DNA of 8,634 nucleotides. Source: Candidatus Ethanoperedens thermophilum. GTDB lineage: Archaea > Halobacteriota > Methanosarcinia > Methanosarcinales > EX4572-44. The notes beneath the pieces were generated by a model that saw only the letters and a program-made list of their open reading frames with translations, was not told where the DNA came from and ran no database searches. Where the stretch lies: NCBI GenBank assembly GCA_012910725.1, contig WNEG01000068.1:1-8634 (forward strand). The letters are read 5' to 3'. Positions within the stretch are counted from its first letter, which is position 1; each line of letters opens with the position of its first letter. A program made the translations under genes and the position numbers. Shown piece after piece: positions 1 through 5,537 of the stretch.

Positions 1-23
1 TGTCAGCTAAGGATGTCATTAAA

Positions 24-32
24 GTTCTGAGG
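24..32 (+). repeat. Left copy of target-site duplication
   Basis: GTTCTGAGG, encoding Val-Leu-Arg in the HicA frame. It is identical to 221-229; the bases on either side differ, so the match is at most 9 bp. Symmetric pairing of the terminal inverted repeats suggests the true duplication is the first 8 bp. Confidence 0.78.
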
Positions 33-220
33 TACTTGCTCAATAAGCTGTGGATTTTAGGATTTTAACCACGAGATTCCACGAGATTAACACAGATTTC
101 CACGAGATTAATCTTGTGACAATCTTGTGTAATCTCGTGGTTTCAATTTTTTTTAAGTTCCATGATTGGATATCTAATCTCGTGGTTTTATGTGATTTCC
201 ACATGATATTGAGCATGTTC
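32..220. mobile_element. MITE-like non-autonomous element (about 189 bp) inserted in hicA
   Basis: The element is bounded by imperfect 23-bp terminal inverted repeats. The left end (32-54) starts GTACTTGCTCAAT, and the reverse complement of the right end (198-220) starts GAACATGCTCAAT; 18 of 23 positions match, with TGTGGA at both inner borders. It is flanked by a direct duplication of 8 bp (9 if the next G is counted) and contains no transposase, so it would need one in trans. Its interior carries further inverted copies of CCACGAGATT, so the whole could fold into a long hairpin. I cannot assign a transposase family; an 8-9 bp duplication occurs in several IS families. Confidence 0.78.
69..185. 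repeat. CCACGAGATT direct and inverted repeat cluster inside the element
   Basis: CCACGAGATT occurs at 69-78, 79-88 and 100-109, and its reverse complement at 131-140 and 176-185. The copies at 100-110 and 130-140 form a perfect 11-bp inverted repeat around a tandem AATCTTGTG (110-118 and 121-129). AACCACGAGATT at 67-78 pairs with 176-187. These nested arms lie inside the terminal inverted repeats and would extend a hairpin along most of the element. Confidence 0.85.
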
Positions 221-229
221 GTTCTGAGG
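221..229 (+). repeat. Right copy of target-site duplication
   Basis: Second copy of GTTCTGAGG, directly after the right terminal inverted repeat and in frame with the remaining HicA codons. Confidence 0.78.
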
Positions 230-403
230 AGGTTTGGATTTCAAGTTTACCGTCAAACTGGAAGTCACATCCATTTGTGGAATGAAAAGCGGAAACTGCT
301 TGTTACTGTTCCGAATCATCATGAATTAGCCAAAGGAACGTTAATCTCGATTGTGAAACAGGCAAAGATAGAAAAAGAGGATTTTCTCTCAAAATTGAAA
401 TGA

Positions 404-541
404 AACTCAACACACCAATGATGTCCCGCTTTTTAAAATGGGATGGGGCGGCTGGGGCTAAACCATCTATTGTTTATAATTAACGCCAACACATGGAGAA
501 TTTACTGTTATATCTCTGCTTGCGTTGTATGCAGTGCTTGC
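404..541. other. Intergenic stretch after hicA, no gene recognised
   Basis: No start-to-stop frame of useful length is present. The longest is a 21-codon frame from ATG 418 to TAA 481-483, with no recognisable homology or ribosome binding site. An AT-rich TTTATAAT lies at 473-480. The end of this stretch (517-541) has imperfect relatives of the hairpin modules that follow. Confidence 0.5.
473..480 (+). promoter_or_regulatory. Candidate archaeal TATA box
   Basis: TTTATAAT matches the archaeal TATA-box style. A start site about 25 bases downstream would fall near 500-505 and give a transcript running through the repeat array into aroE with a leader of over 250 bases. This is composition-based only; no matching BRE was established. 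Confidence 0.3.
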
Positions 542-611
542 GCAATCGAGAATTAAGAGTTGTTCTCTGTACAACGAAGTTGTGCAGCAATCGAGAATTG
601 TAAGTTATTTT

Positions 612-630
612 CCGCACACGGAGTGTGTGG
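612..630. repeat. Hairpin, GGA loop (copy 1)
   Basis: CCGCACAC-GGA-GTGTGTGG forms an 8-bp stem with one G/T wobble and a three-base loop closed by C-G. The identical sequence recurs at 676-694. Confidence 0.8.
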
Positions 631-637
631 TTCTGCA

Positions 638-659
638 CTCGATTGCTAACGCAATCGAG
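638..659. repeat. Perfect hairpin bridging repeat units 2 and 3
   Basis: CTCGATTGC, loop TAAC, then GCAATCGAG: a perfect 9-bp stem. The right arm is the start of repeat unit 3, and the left arm is an inverted copy of it. Confidence 0.85.
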
Positions 660-675
660 AATTAAGGGTTATTTT

Positions 676-694
676 CCGCACACGGAGTGTGTGG
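676..694. repeat. Hairpin, GGA loop (copy 2)
   Basis: Second identical copy of the CCGCACAC-GGA-GTGTGTGG hairpin, 64 bases after the first. Confidence 0.8.
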
Positions 695-696
695 TT

Positions 697-717
697 CTGC
701 ACAACGAAGTTGTGCAG
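697..717. repeat. Perfect 21-nt hairpin, GAA loop
   Basis: CTGCACAAC, loop GAA, GTTGTGCAG: a perfect 9-bp stem ending 44 bases before the aroE start. A one-mismatch copy is at 567-587, and an exact copy in the opposite orientation follows glmS at 7332-7352. Confidence 0.9.
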
Positions 718-761
718 TTACGAAACTTTTTTCTACTTCTTATTACTGTGTAGTTTGTTTG

Positions 762-1589
762 ATGGAGCAAGTGTTTGCTGTTTTTGGAGATCCGATATCG
801 CACAGCCTCTCACCTGTTATACATAATGCTGCCATATCTGCTCTTGGTCTATCGGCACGCTATCATGCTTTCAAAGTTGAGAGGGAGAACCTTGGAAATG
901 CTCTTTCAGGTGCACAGGCGATGGGTTTTGGTGGAGTAAATCTAACGATTCCTTTAAAGGAGGCTGCTTTGAAATTTGTCGAACCAGATCCCCTCGCAAG
1001 GCAGATTGGCGCTGTAAACACCGTGGATTTCAAAAATGGTATGAAGGGGTATAATACTGATGGAATTGGTGCCAGGAAGGCGGTTGAAAGTGCTGGCGTT
1101 TCTGTTAAAGACAAGACCGTGCTGCTGCTTGGCGCTGGTGGTGCTTCTCGTGCTATTGCGTTTCAGTTTGCTCTCACAGGTGCAAGGCTGCTTATTGTAA
1201 ATCGAACAGAAGAGAAGGCACAGTCACTTGCACAGGATGTCTCAAGCATTAGAAAAGCAGAAGGATTTAGTTTAGCAGAACTCAAAAAACTTATTGCAGA
1301 GGCTGATATTCTTATAAATTCCACATCGGTTGGCATGTATCCGGATACCAATAACACACTTGTTAAGCAGGAAATGATGCACTCGAATCTTGTTGTTTTT
1401 GATATTGTCTATAATCCCCTGCATACCAGATTGCTGAAGGAAGCTGAAGCTTCTGGTGCAAGAATCATCACTGGTGAAAAGATGTTGATTTACCAGGGTG
1501 CTGAAGCATTTAGAATATGGACTGGCATATCACCCCCGGTTGATGTTATGGATAAAGCATTGCTTGCTGCACTTGGTGAGAAACAATGA
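762..1589 (+). CDS. aroE: Shikimate dehydrogenase (NADP+)
   Basis: Reduces 3-dehydroshikimate to shikimate with NADPH in the cytoplasm, in the shikimate pathway to aromatic amino acids. The 275-residue product has the full family pattern: substrate-binding Ser-His-Ser-Leu-Ser-Pro (13-18), NLTIPLKE with catalytic Lys66, GAVNT with Asn86, YNTDG with Asp100, the nucleotide-binding GAGGAS (124-129), NRT (147-149) typical of NADP preference, then NSTSVGMYP and the C-terminal MLIYQGAEAF. ATG 762 is chosen because the protein then begins MEQVFAVFGDPISHS, as is normal for the family. The frame stays open upstream to 687, but that part is repeat array. No clear Shine-Dalgarno precedes ATG 762. The stop overlaps the start of tyrA, so the two are probably co-translated. 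Confidence 0.96.
   Translation: MEQVFAVFGDPISHSLSPVIHNAAISALGLSARYHAFKVERENLGNALSGAQAMGFGGVNLTIPLKEAALKFVEPDPLARQIGAVNTVDFKNGMKGYNTDGIGARKAVESAGVSVKDKTVLLLGAGGASRAIAFQFALTGARLLIVNRTEEKAQSLAQDVSSIRKAEGFSLAELKKLIAEADILINSTSVGMYPDTNNTLVKQEMMHSNLVVFDIVYNPLHTRLLKEAEASGARIITGEKMLIYQGAEAFRIWTGISPPVDVMDKALLAALGEKQ
1575..1580 (+). promoter_or_regulatory. Ribosome binding site for tyrA inside aroE
   Basis: GGTGAG, complementary to the archaeal 16S rRNA 3' end, lies five bases before ATG 1586 and eleven before the alternative ATG 1592. This supports 1586, which gives the ATGA overlap with the aroE stop. Confidence 0.6.
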
Positions 1590-2887
1590 AAATGCTAATC
1601 ATTGGAGGTACTGGTGACACAGGTCAGTGGTTCGTCAAATTTTTTCAAAGCAGGGGTTTCGATGTTCATGTGTGGGGCAAAAACCACCGTCTTGACATTG
1701 CAAAAAAACTTAATGTGCCGTTTGCAGAAGATCTTGATGAAACCATACGCACGAGTGATATAGTGATGATTTCAGTTCCTATCAACAGGACAGGGGATAT
1801 GATTGCACAGACTGCGCCAAAAATGAAGTCCGGAAGCCTTCTGATGGATGTTACTTCAATAAAAATGGGAGCTGTTGCAGCGATGGAAAAGTATACTCCA
1901 GGGGATGTCGAATTTCTCGGCACTCATCCAATGTTTGGCCCGGGTATTTCAGATATTCGTGGACAAACTGTTATACTTACACCAACCACACGCTGCAAGC
2001 ACTGGCTGCCACTGATTAAAAAAATATATGCTGACAGCGGCGCTCACATTGAAATCATAACCCCGGGAGAACATGATGAAATCATGCGTGTGGTGCAGGG
2101 ACTTACCCACTTTGCTTATATTTCTATCGGCACAACACTGGAAACCATTGATTTTGATGTTGCAAAATCCAGAAGATTTATGAGTCCGGTGTATGAGATT
2201 ATGCTTGATTTTGTAGGGCGTATACTTGCACAAAACCCTTACCTGTATGCCATGATACAGACAAATCCTCAGGTAAATAATCTGCATGACATATATATAG
2301 CACAATGCAGCCAGTTATCAGACCTTATAAAAAGAGGTGATGTCGAAGGATTTGTGCAAAAAATGAAATTAGCAGCAGTGCATTTCAAGAACACTGAATC
2401 AGCACAGAGGCGCTCAGACAAGCTCATACATAACAAAATAGTAGAGTATGAAACACTCATCCAGCAAACGGGAAGACACTGTGCTGTCAAACATCTCTAC
2501 ACAAACAAGATCCATACAGGTACCCTCACAGGGGTGACACCACTTACCATAACACTTCAAAAAAATAAGAAAAGAACCACTTTAAAGATTGAAAACATAA
2601 AACTTCTAAGAGATGAAGAATACCTGCGATGGAAAAAAGAGCATATACCTAACGTCACAAAGGACATCTCAGTTTATGTTCCAGAAGGATCGAACCCCAA
2701 CATCATCAAGCAGATAATACAACAGTCCTGTCCGGATACAATAAACAACACAGGGATTATTGACACCTACCTGCACCAGGACAAGCAGGGCATTACTTAC
2801 CGAATAATGATGATTGCAGAAAACCACAAGCAAACTATGCAGCAGATAGCAGAGCTTTTAGAAGGCATCGGATGCACCCTGCGATAA
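1586..2887 (+). CDS. tyrA: Prephenate dehydrogenase, archaeal long form with extra C-terminal domains
   Basis: Oxidatively decarboxylates prephenate to 4-hydroxyphenylpyruvate, the step committing chorismate-derived carbon to tyrosine. The 433-residue protein opens with a Rossmann motif GGTGDTG (7-13). DVTSIK (89-94), THPMFGP with the expected catalytic His115 (114-120) and QGLTH (172-176) follow; the helical dimerisation half runs to about 290. Beyond the usual TyrA core is a small beta-rich segment (about 305-345, GTLTGVTPLTITLQ) and then about 76 residues (358-433). This last part, with DISVYVPEG, DTYLH, ITYRI and a terminal G-C-T-L-R, resembles the ferredoxin-fold anticodon-binding (FDX-ACB) type domain. 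The total length is like other long archaeal TyrA proteins. No chorismate mutase or prephenate dehydratase domain is fused. It overlaps aroE by four bases. Confidence 0.93.
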   Translation: MKMLIIGGTGDTGQWFVKFFQSRGFDVHVWGKNHRLDIAKKLNVPFAEDLDETIRTSDIVMISVPINRTGDMIAQTAPKMKSGSLLMDVTSIKMGAVAAMEKYTPGDVEFLGTHPMFGPGISDIRGQTVILTPTTRCKHWLPLIKKIYADSGAHIEIITPGEHDEIMRVVQGLTHFAYISIGTTLETIDFDVAKSRRFMSPVYEIMLDFVGRILAQNPYLYAMIQTNPQVNNLHDIYIAQCSQLSDLIKRGDVEGFVQKMKLAAVHFKNTESAQRRSDKLIHNKIVEYETLIQQTGRHCAVKHLYTNKIHTGTLTGVTPLTITLQKNKKRTTLKIENIKLLRDEEYLRWKKEHIPNVTKDISVYVPEGSNPNIIKQIIQQSCPDTINNTGIIDTYLHQDKQGITYRIMMIAENHKQTMQQIAELLEGIGCTLR

Positions 2888-3077
2888 CACAGGAGATAGG
2901 GAATGGGTGGTCTTTTCAGTTATCTTTGAAAGTTAAGTTTACACAAACTTGAGTCATAACAGAAAGATCCACCAAATTAGAAACGCAAAATTTAATTCTA
3001 ATTTGATAGCCTCGTGTGACAGTCTCGACAAGAAAGAAAACATTAATAGTATGGCTATTATAGATTATTTTTGTTTT
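2888..3077. other. Intergenic stretch, tyrA to DUF2117 gene
   Basis: 190 AT-rich bases with no gene. It contains one short perfect hairpin, AAGTTT-ACAC-AAACTT (2935-2950). A frame continuous with the next gene is open from 2949 but has no family-like residues. I see no convincing promoter or terminator. Confidence 0.5.
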
Positions 3078-4142
3078 ATGAGGATTAGTGTTGTAATACA
3101 TGGTGCAGAAGCGATCGACAGCGGCTTTGCGCTAAAAACAATTACCATGCTTAAGAAATTTGGTGAAGTAATTAGCTGTCTTGGTGGAAGCATGGGACGA
3201 ACAGCAGTTATTGATCATTCACTTGAAAACATGATTGACATAAGACATCGTGAGCGTCCATCAAGAGCTGTCCAGCGAATGGTTGATGAAGGCTGTGATG
3301 TGGTATGTCTTGTAAATCATGGAAAGACACTTGAAACTGGCATTCTGTTTGCAGAGCTTGTGCTTGGTAGGATAAATGCTAAAGATGTGCCAGTACTGCT
3401 GATTGAAGGTGCTGGTGCAATCGGATGTACTTCAAGCTGCGAATTAACAAAAACTCTCGCATCTTCCCTGAAACTTCCTGTTTATTCGTTTAGTGCAAAA
3501 AAAACTGTTGAATATAATAAAAATCATATAGTTCGTCACATCAAAGGGGTTTTACCAGGTGAACTTGTTCAAATCAATGGTACTATTATTGGAAGGGCAA
3601 GAGGTCCAGAGATTACTGTGATAACAGAAAACAGCATCATCACAGATATTAAAGGATGCGATGTGAAAGTTCATGGACTCAAAAAACTCAACCATGTCGA
3701 TCTTGCAACCGCTATTATTCGAAGTGGCACCCCAAGACACCCGGTGGTTAATACTCGACAAACACGCTCTTTGAAAAATATGGTTGCTGTGCTGATCGAT
3801 CATGATGCAGAGTCGTCCTTTGAAAAAGCAAAAAATGCCTGTGTGGCTGTAACCATTGGAGATGACACCACAGCAGTTGCTGCCGACATATTGTACCGTT
3901 TTTCTACACCGGTTATTGGAATAACAGATGGCGATAAAGACTGGTTGCTGGAGCACACTCATATAACCAGTGGCTCTCTTGTGATTCAGGTAAGATCTGG
4001 CTTTGACGATCTGATGGGTGCTGTCGTGAAGGATGCGATTTTTAAAGGTTTGGAGCGTGCCCCGTGTTTAAGTATAGATCGCTTAAAGGAACAAATTATC
4101 AAGCTGCTTGATGATAACATTGTCAGTATTGAAAGATACTAA
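3078..4142 (+). CDS. DUF2117 family protein, function unknown
   Basis: A 354-residue soluble protein with no signal peptide or membrane segment. I recognise the family by its N-terminal pattern: VVIHGAEAIDSG (5-16), CLGGSMGRTAVID (34-46) and VCLVNHGKTLETG (76-88), followed by a mid-region with GVLPGELVQINGTIIG and VHGLKKL and a Ser/Thr-rich C-terminal part. In my knowledge the family is restricted mainly to methanogen-type archaea and has no assigned activity. The Gly-rich loops and alternating hydrophobic strands suggest alpha/beta folds, but I see no catalytic signature that would justify a function. The start at ATG 3078 gives the family-like MRISVVIHG; ATG 3051, or 2949 further upstream, are alternatives in the same frame, and none has a good ribosome binding site. 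It stands alone, with 190-base gaps on both sides. Confidence 0.75.
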   Translation: MRISVVIHGAEAIDSGFALKTITMLKKFGEVISCLGGSMGRTAVIDHSLENMIDIRHRERPSRAVQRMVDEGCDVVCLVNHGKTLETGILFAELVLGRINAKDVPVLLIEGAGAIGCTSSCELTKTLASSLKLPVYSFSAKKTVEYNKNHIVRHIKGVLPGELVQINGTIIGRARGPEITVITENSIITDIKGCDVKVHGLKKLNHVDLATAIIRSGTPRHPVVNTRQTRSLKNMVAVLIDHDAESSFEKAKNACVAVTIGDDTTAVAADILYRFSTPVIGITDGDKDWLLEHTHITSGSLVIQVRSGFDDLMGAVVKDAIFKGLERAPCLSIDRLKEQIIKLLDDNIVSIERY

Positions 4143-4151
4143 CAAAACCAC

Positions 4152-4191
4152 ATCGCTTTGCGATGCTGGAATAAACAATTAACTGTAACTC
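4152..4191 (+). repeat. 40-bp direct repeat, copy 1
   Basis: Begins with the mini-hairpin ATCGC-TTT-GCGAT, then GCTGGAATAAACAATTA and a TGTAACTC end. It matches 4223-4262 at 38 of 40 positions and starts 10 bases after the DUF2117 gene stop. Confidence 0.9.
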
Positions 4192-4222
4192 TACCTGTTC
4201 CTTAGATTTACTCATTTTTAAA

Positions 4223-4262
4223 ATCGCTTTGCGATGCTGGAATAAACAATTAGCCGTAACTC
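4223..4262 (+). repeat. 40-bp direct repeat, copy 2
   Basis: Second copy, 71 bases after the first, with the same ATCGC-TTT-GCGAT hairpin at its start. The two differences lie together near the 3' end (AACTG against AGCCG). Confidence 0.9.
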
Positions 4263-4263
4263 C

Positions 4264-4293
4264 ATATCGCAAAAGCAATTGTGGATGCGATAT
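4264..4293. promoter_or_regulatory. Inverted repeat adjoining the glmU-glmS promoter, possible operator
   Basis: ATATCGCA (4264-4271) and TGCGATAT (4286-4293) are perfect 8-bp inverted arms separated by 14 bases. The right arm overlaps the start of the TATA-like box, where a bound protein would block TBP/TFB. The regulatory role is inferred from position only. Confidence 0.4.
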
Positions 4294-4300
4294 ATTTAAA
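4291..4300 (+). promoter_or_regulatory. Candidate TATA box for glmU-glmS
   Basis: TATATTTAAA lies 35-44 bases before the glmU-like ATG. Transcription starting about 25 bases downstream would give a short leader that still contains the AGGAG ribosome binding site. Confidence 0.5.
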
Positions 4301-4323
4301 GCAAATGCGTGACTGTAAATAAA

Positions 4324-4328
4324 AGGAG
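4324..4328 (+). promoter_or_regulatory. Ribosome binding site for the glmU-like gene
   Basis: AGGAG six bases before ATG 4335. This is the clearest Shine-Dalgarno in the window and fixes that start. Confidence 0.8.
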
Positions 4329-4334
4329 TTACTG

Positions 4335-5537
4335 ATGAAAGCGATTATTCTTGCTGCAGGGGAAGGAACCAGATGCAGGCCACTAACGTTTACAAGATCA
4401 AAGGTGATGCTGCCAATCGCAAACAAGCCAATGATTGAGTATGTGGTTCGTGCACTTTATGACAATGGAATTGTCGATATTGTCATGGTTGTAGGGTACG
4501 CAAAAGAGCGCATCATGAACTATTTTGGTAATGGAAAAGATTTTGATCTGCACATTGAATATGTAGAGCAGAAACAACAACTTGGTACAGCACATGCAAT
4601 AGATCAGGTAAAAGATTTAGCCGATGATGACTTTCTTGTATTAAACGGGGATAATCTTGTCAGCGCAGAGACAATCGCAGACCTCATTAAAAGACATGAA
4701 GGTGGCATATCGATCCTGACAGCAGCAAGTGTGAATGCCACCGAATATGCACTGGTTGAAGAAACGAATACAAAGGTGAAAAGAATTGTTGAGGGACAGA
4801 AACTAAAAAAGATTAGCAATATCAATACTGGAATCTATATATTAAATTCAGATATCTTTGATGCGATCAGGGAGACACTTCAGTCAAATCTTGGTGAGTT
4901 CGGGATCACAGACTCGATACAGAACATGGTCGATGACGGCTACAATGTGCATGCATACAAAACAAATCACACATGGATAGATGTTGCACATTCGTGGAAC
5001 CTGCTTGATGTAAATGCACGAATTCTTGAGGATGTTTCAAGGTCGGTACAGGGAACAATACACGGCACAATCAAAGGCCAGGTAACAATCGGGAGTAATT
5101 CAAATATCAGATGGGGCTCCTACATTACAGGTCCTGTCGTCATAGGAAAAAACTGTGATATCGGTGCAAATGTGGTCATTGCTCCATCCACATCCATAGG
5201 AGATAATGTCACAATCGAGCCGTTCACATATATTAGAAACAGCGTAATCTTCGATAATGTCTACATCGGTTCACAGAGCACCATAAAGAACTCCATCATC
5301 GCAGAAAACAACATCATCGGCAGTCATTTCATTACAGATACCGGGAAGGACCTGTTGATAGAACTTGGTGGAAACCTGTATCATGCAGATGAACTTGGTA
5401 CCATACTTGGAGATAGTAACATCATAGGAGGCGATGTTTCTATGATGGCAGGAACGCTGGTTGGGACAGAGTGCAAAATTGAAACCGGTACTGTCATTCG
5501 AAAGCAGATACCAAACCACTCGCTGGTGATGCAGTAG
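4335..5537 (+). CDS. glmU: GlmU-like sugar-1-phosphate nucleotidylyltransferase with left-handed beta-helix (acetyltransferase-type) domain
   Basis: A 400-residue two-domain protein like characterised archaeal enzymes (MJ1101 of Methanocaldococcus, ST0452 of Sulfolobus) that join sugar-1-phosphate nucleotidylyltransferase and amino-sugar acetyltransferase activities. The N-terminal domain shows LAAGEGTRCRPLT (6-18), Lys23 in SKVMLP, GTAHA (84-88), metal-binding NGDN (104-107) and WIDV with Asp215. From about 240, hexapeptide repeats (IGSNSN, IGKNCD, IGANVVI, IGDNVTI) form a left-handed beta-helix. His331 in GSHF may match the acetyltransferase histidine, but the G-A-G-T motif I would expect after it is not obvious. 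The nucleotidylyltransferase role is therefore safer than the acetyltransferase one, and another nucleoside sugar (dTDP- or UDP-glucose type) is possible. The pairing with glmS favours the UDP-GlcNAc route. Confidence 0.85.
   Translation: MKAIILAAGEGTRCRPLTFTRSKVMLPIANKPMIEYVVRALYDNGIVDIVMVVGYAKERIMNYFGNGKDFDLHIEYVEQKQQLGTAHAIDQVKDLADDDFLVLNGDNLVSAETIADLIKRHEGGISILTAASVNATEYALVEETNTKVKRIVEGQKLKKISNINTGIYILNSDIFDAIRETLQSNLGEFGITDSIQNMVDDGYNVHAYKTNHTWIDVAHSWNLLDVNARILEDVSRSVQGTIHGTIKGQVTIGSNSNIRWGSYITGPVVIGKNCDIGANVVIAPSTSIGDNVTIEPFTYIRNSVIFDNVYIGSQSTIKNSIIAENNIIGSHFITDTGKDLLIELGGNLYHADELGTILGDSNIIGGDVSMMAGTLVGTECKIETGTVIRKQIPNHSLVMQ
5525..5530 (+). promoter_or_regulatory. Ribosome binding site for glmS inside the glmU-like gene
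   Basis: GGTGAT, the classic archaeal Shine-Dalgarno, lies in the last codons of the glmU-like gene, seven bases before the glmS ATG. The glmU-like TAG and the glmS ATG are directly adjacent (5535-5540), which implies coupled translation. Confidence 0.75.

Larger units (their letters stand above)
1..403 (+). pseudogene. hicA: HicA-type mRNA interferase toxin gene, interrupted by a small inverted-repeat element; 5' end outside window
   Basis: HicA toxins are small double-stranded-RNA-binding-fold RNases that cleave mRNA and are neutralised by HicB. The first visible codons (3-32) read SAKDVIKVLR, the usual first helix of HicA, then run into foreign sequence and a stop at 66-68. From 221 the frame resumes as VLRRFGFQVYRQTGSH with the conserved Gly-Ser-His (catalytic His), then VTVPNHHELAKGTL and an IVKQAKI helix, ending with TGA at 401-403. 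Joining the two parts at the duplicated GTTCTGAGG gives one open frame of 67 visible residues; about 6-8 N-terminal residues should lie before the window. The gene looks recently inactivated, since the downstream part has no other lesion. An ORF from GTG at 50 reads through the element into HicA, but its first 57 residues are element-derived. No hicB is visible after it; it may lie upstream. Confidence 0.82.
542..717. repeat. Three-unit modular repeat array upstream of aroE
   Basis: Each unit begins with GCAATCGAGAATT (542-554, 587-599, 651-663). Units 2 and 3 share an identical 35-bp stretch (604-638 and 668-702), giving a 64-bp period. Unit 1 lacks the middle module and goes straight to a CTG(T/C)ACAAC-GAA-GTTGTGCAG hairpin (567-587); unit 3 ends with the perfect version (697-717). 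Unit 2 instead ends with CTCGATTGC (638-646), an inverted copy of the unit start, which pairs with the start of unit 3. The array is thus a mosaic of three small palindromic modules. It is non-coding, although an open frame in the aroE phase extends into it. Confidence 0.9.

Noticed and set aside
50..403. A single 117-residue protein from GTG 50
   Set aside because: Its first half is the inserted element read through; only residues after 221 are HicA. It is treated as an interrupted gene.
418..483. 21-codon frame after hicA
   Set aside because: It is too short, with no ribosome binding site and no recognised relative. HicB does not resemble it.
542..717. CRISPR array
   Set aside because: The units are only three, are adjacent or nested and of differing composition, with no unique spacers of even length and no cas genes.
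687..761. Upstream extension of AroE from an alternative start at 687
   Set aside because: These codons lie in the repeat array and give no family-like residues. ATG 762 gives the standard AroE N-terminus.
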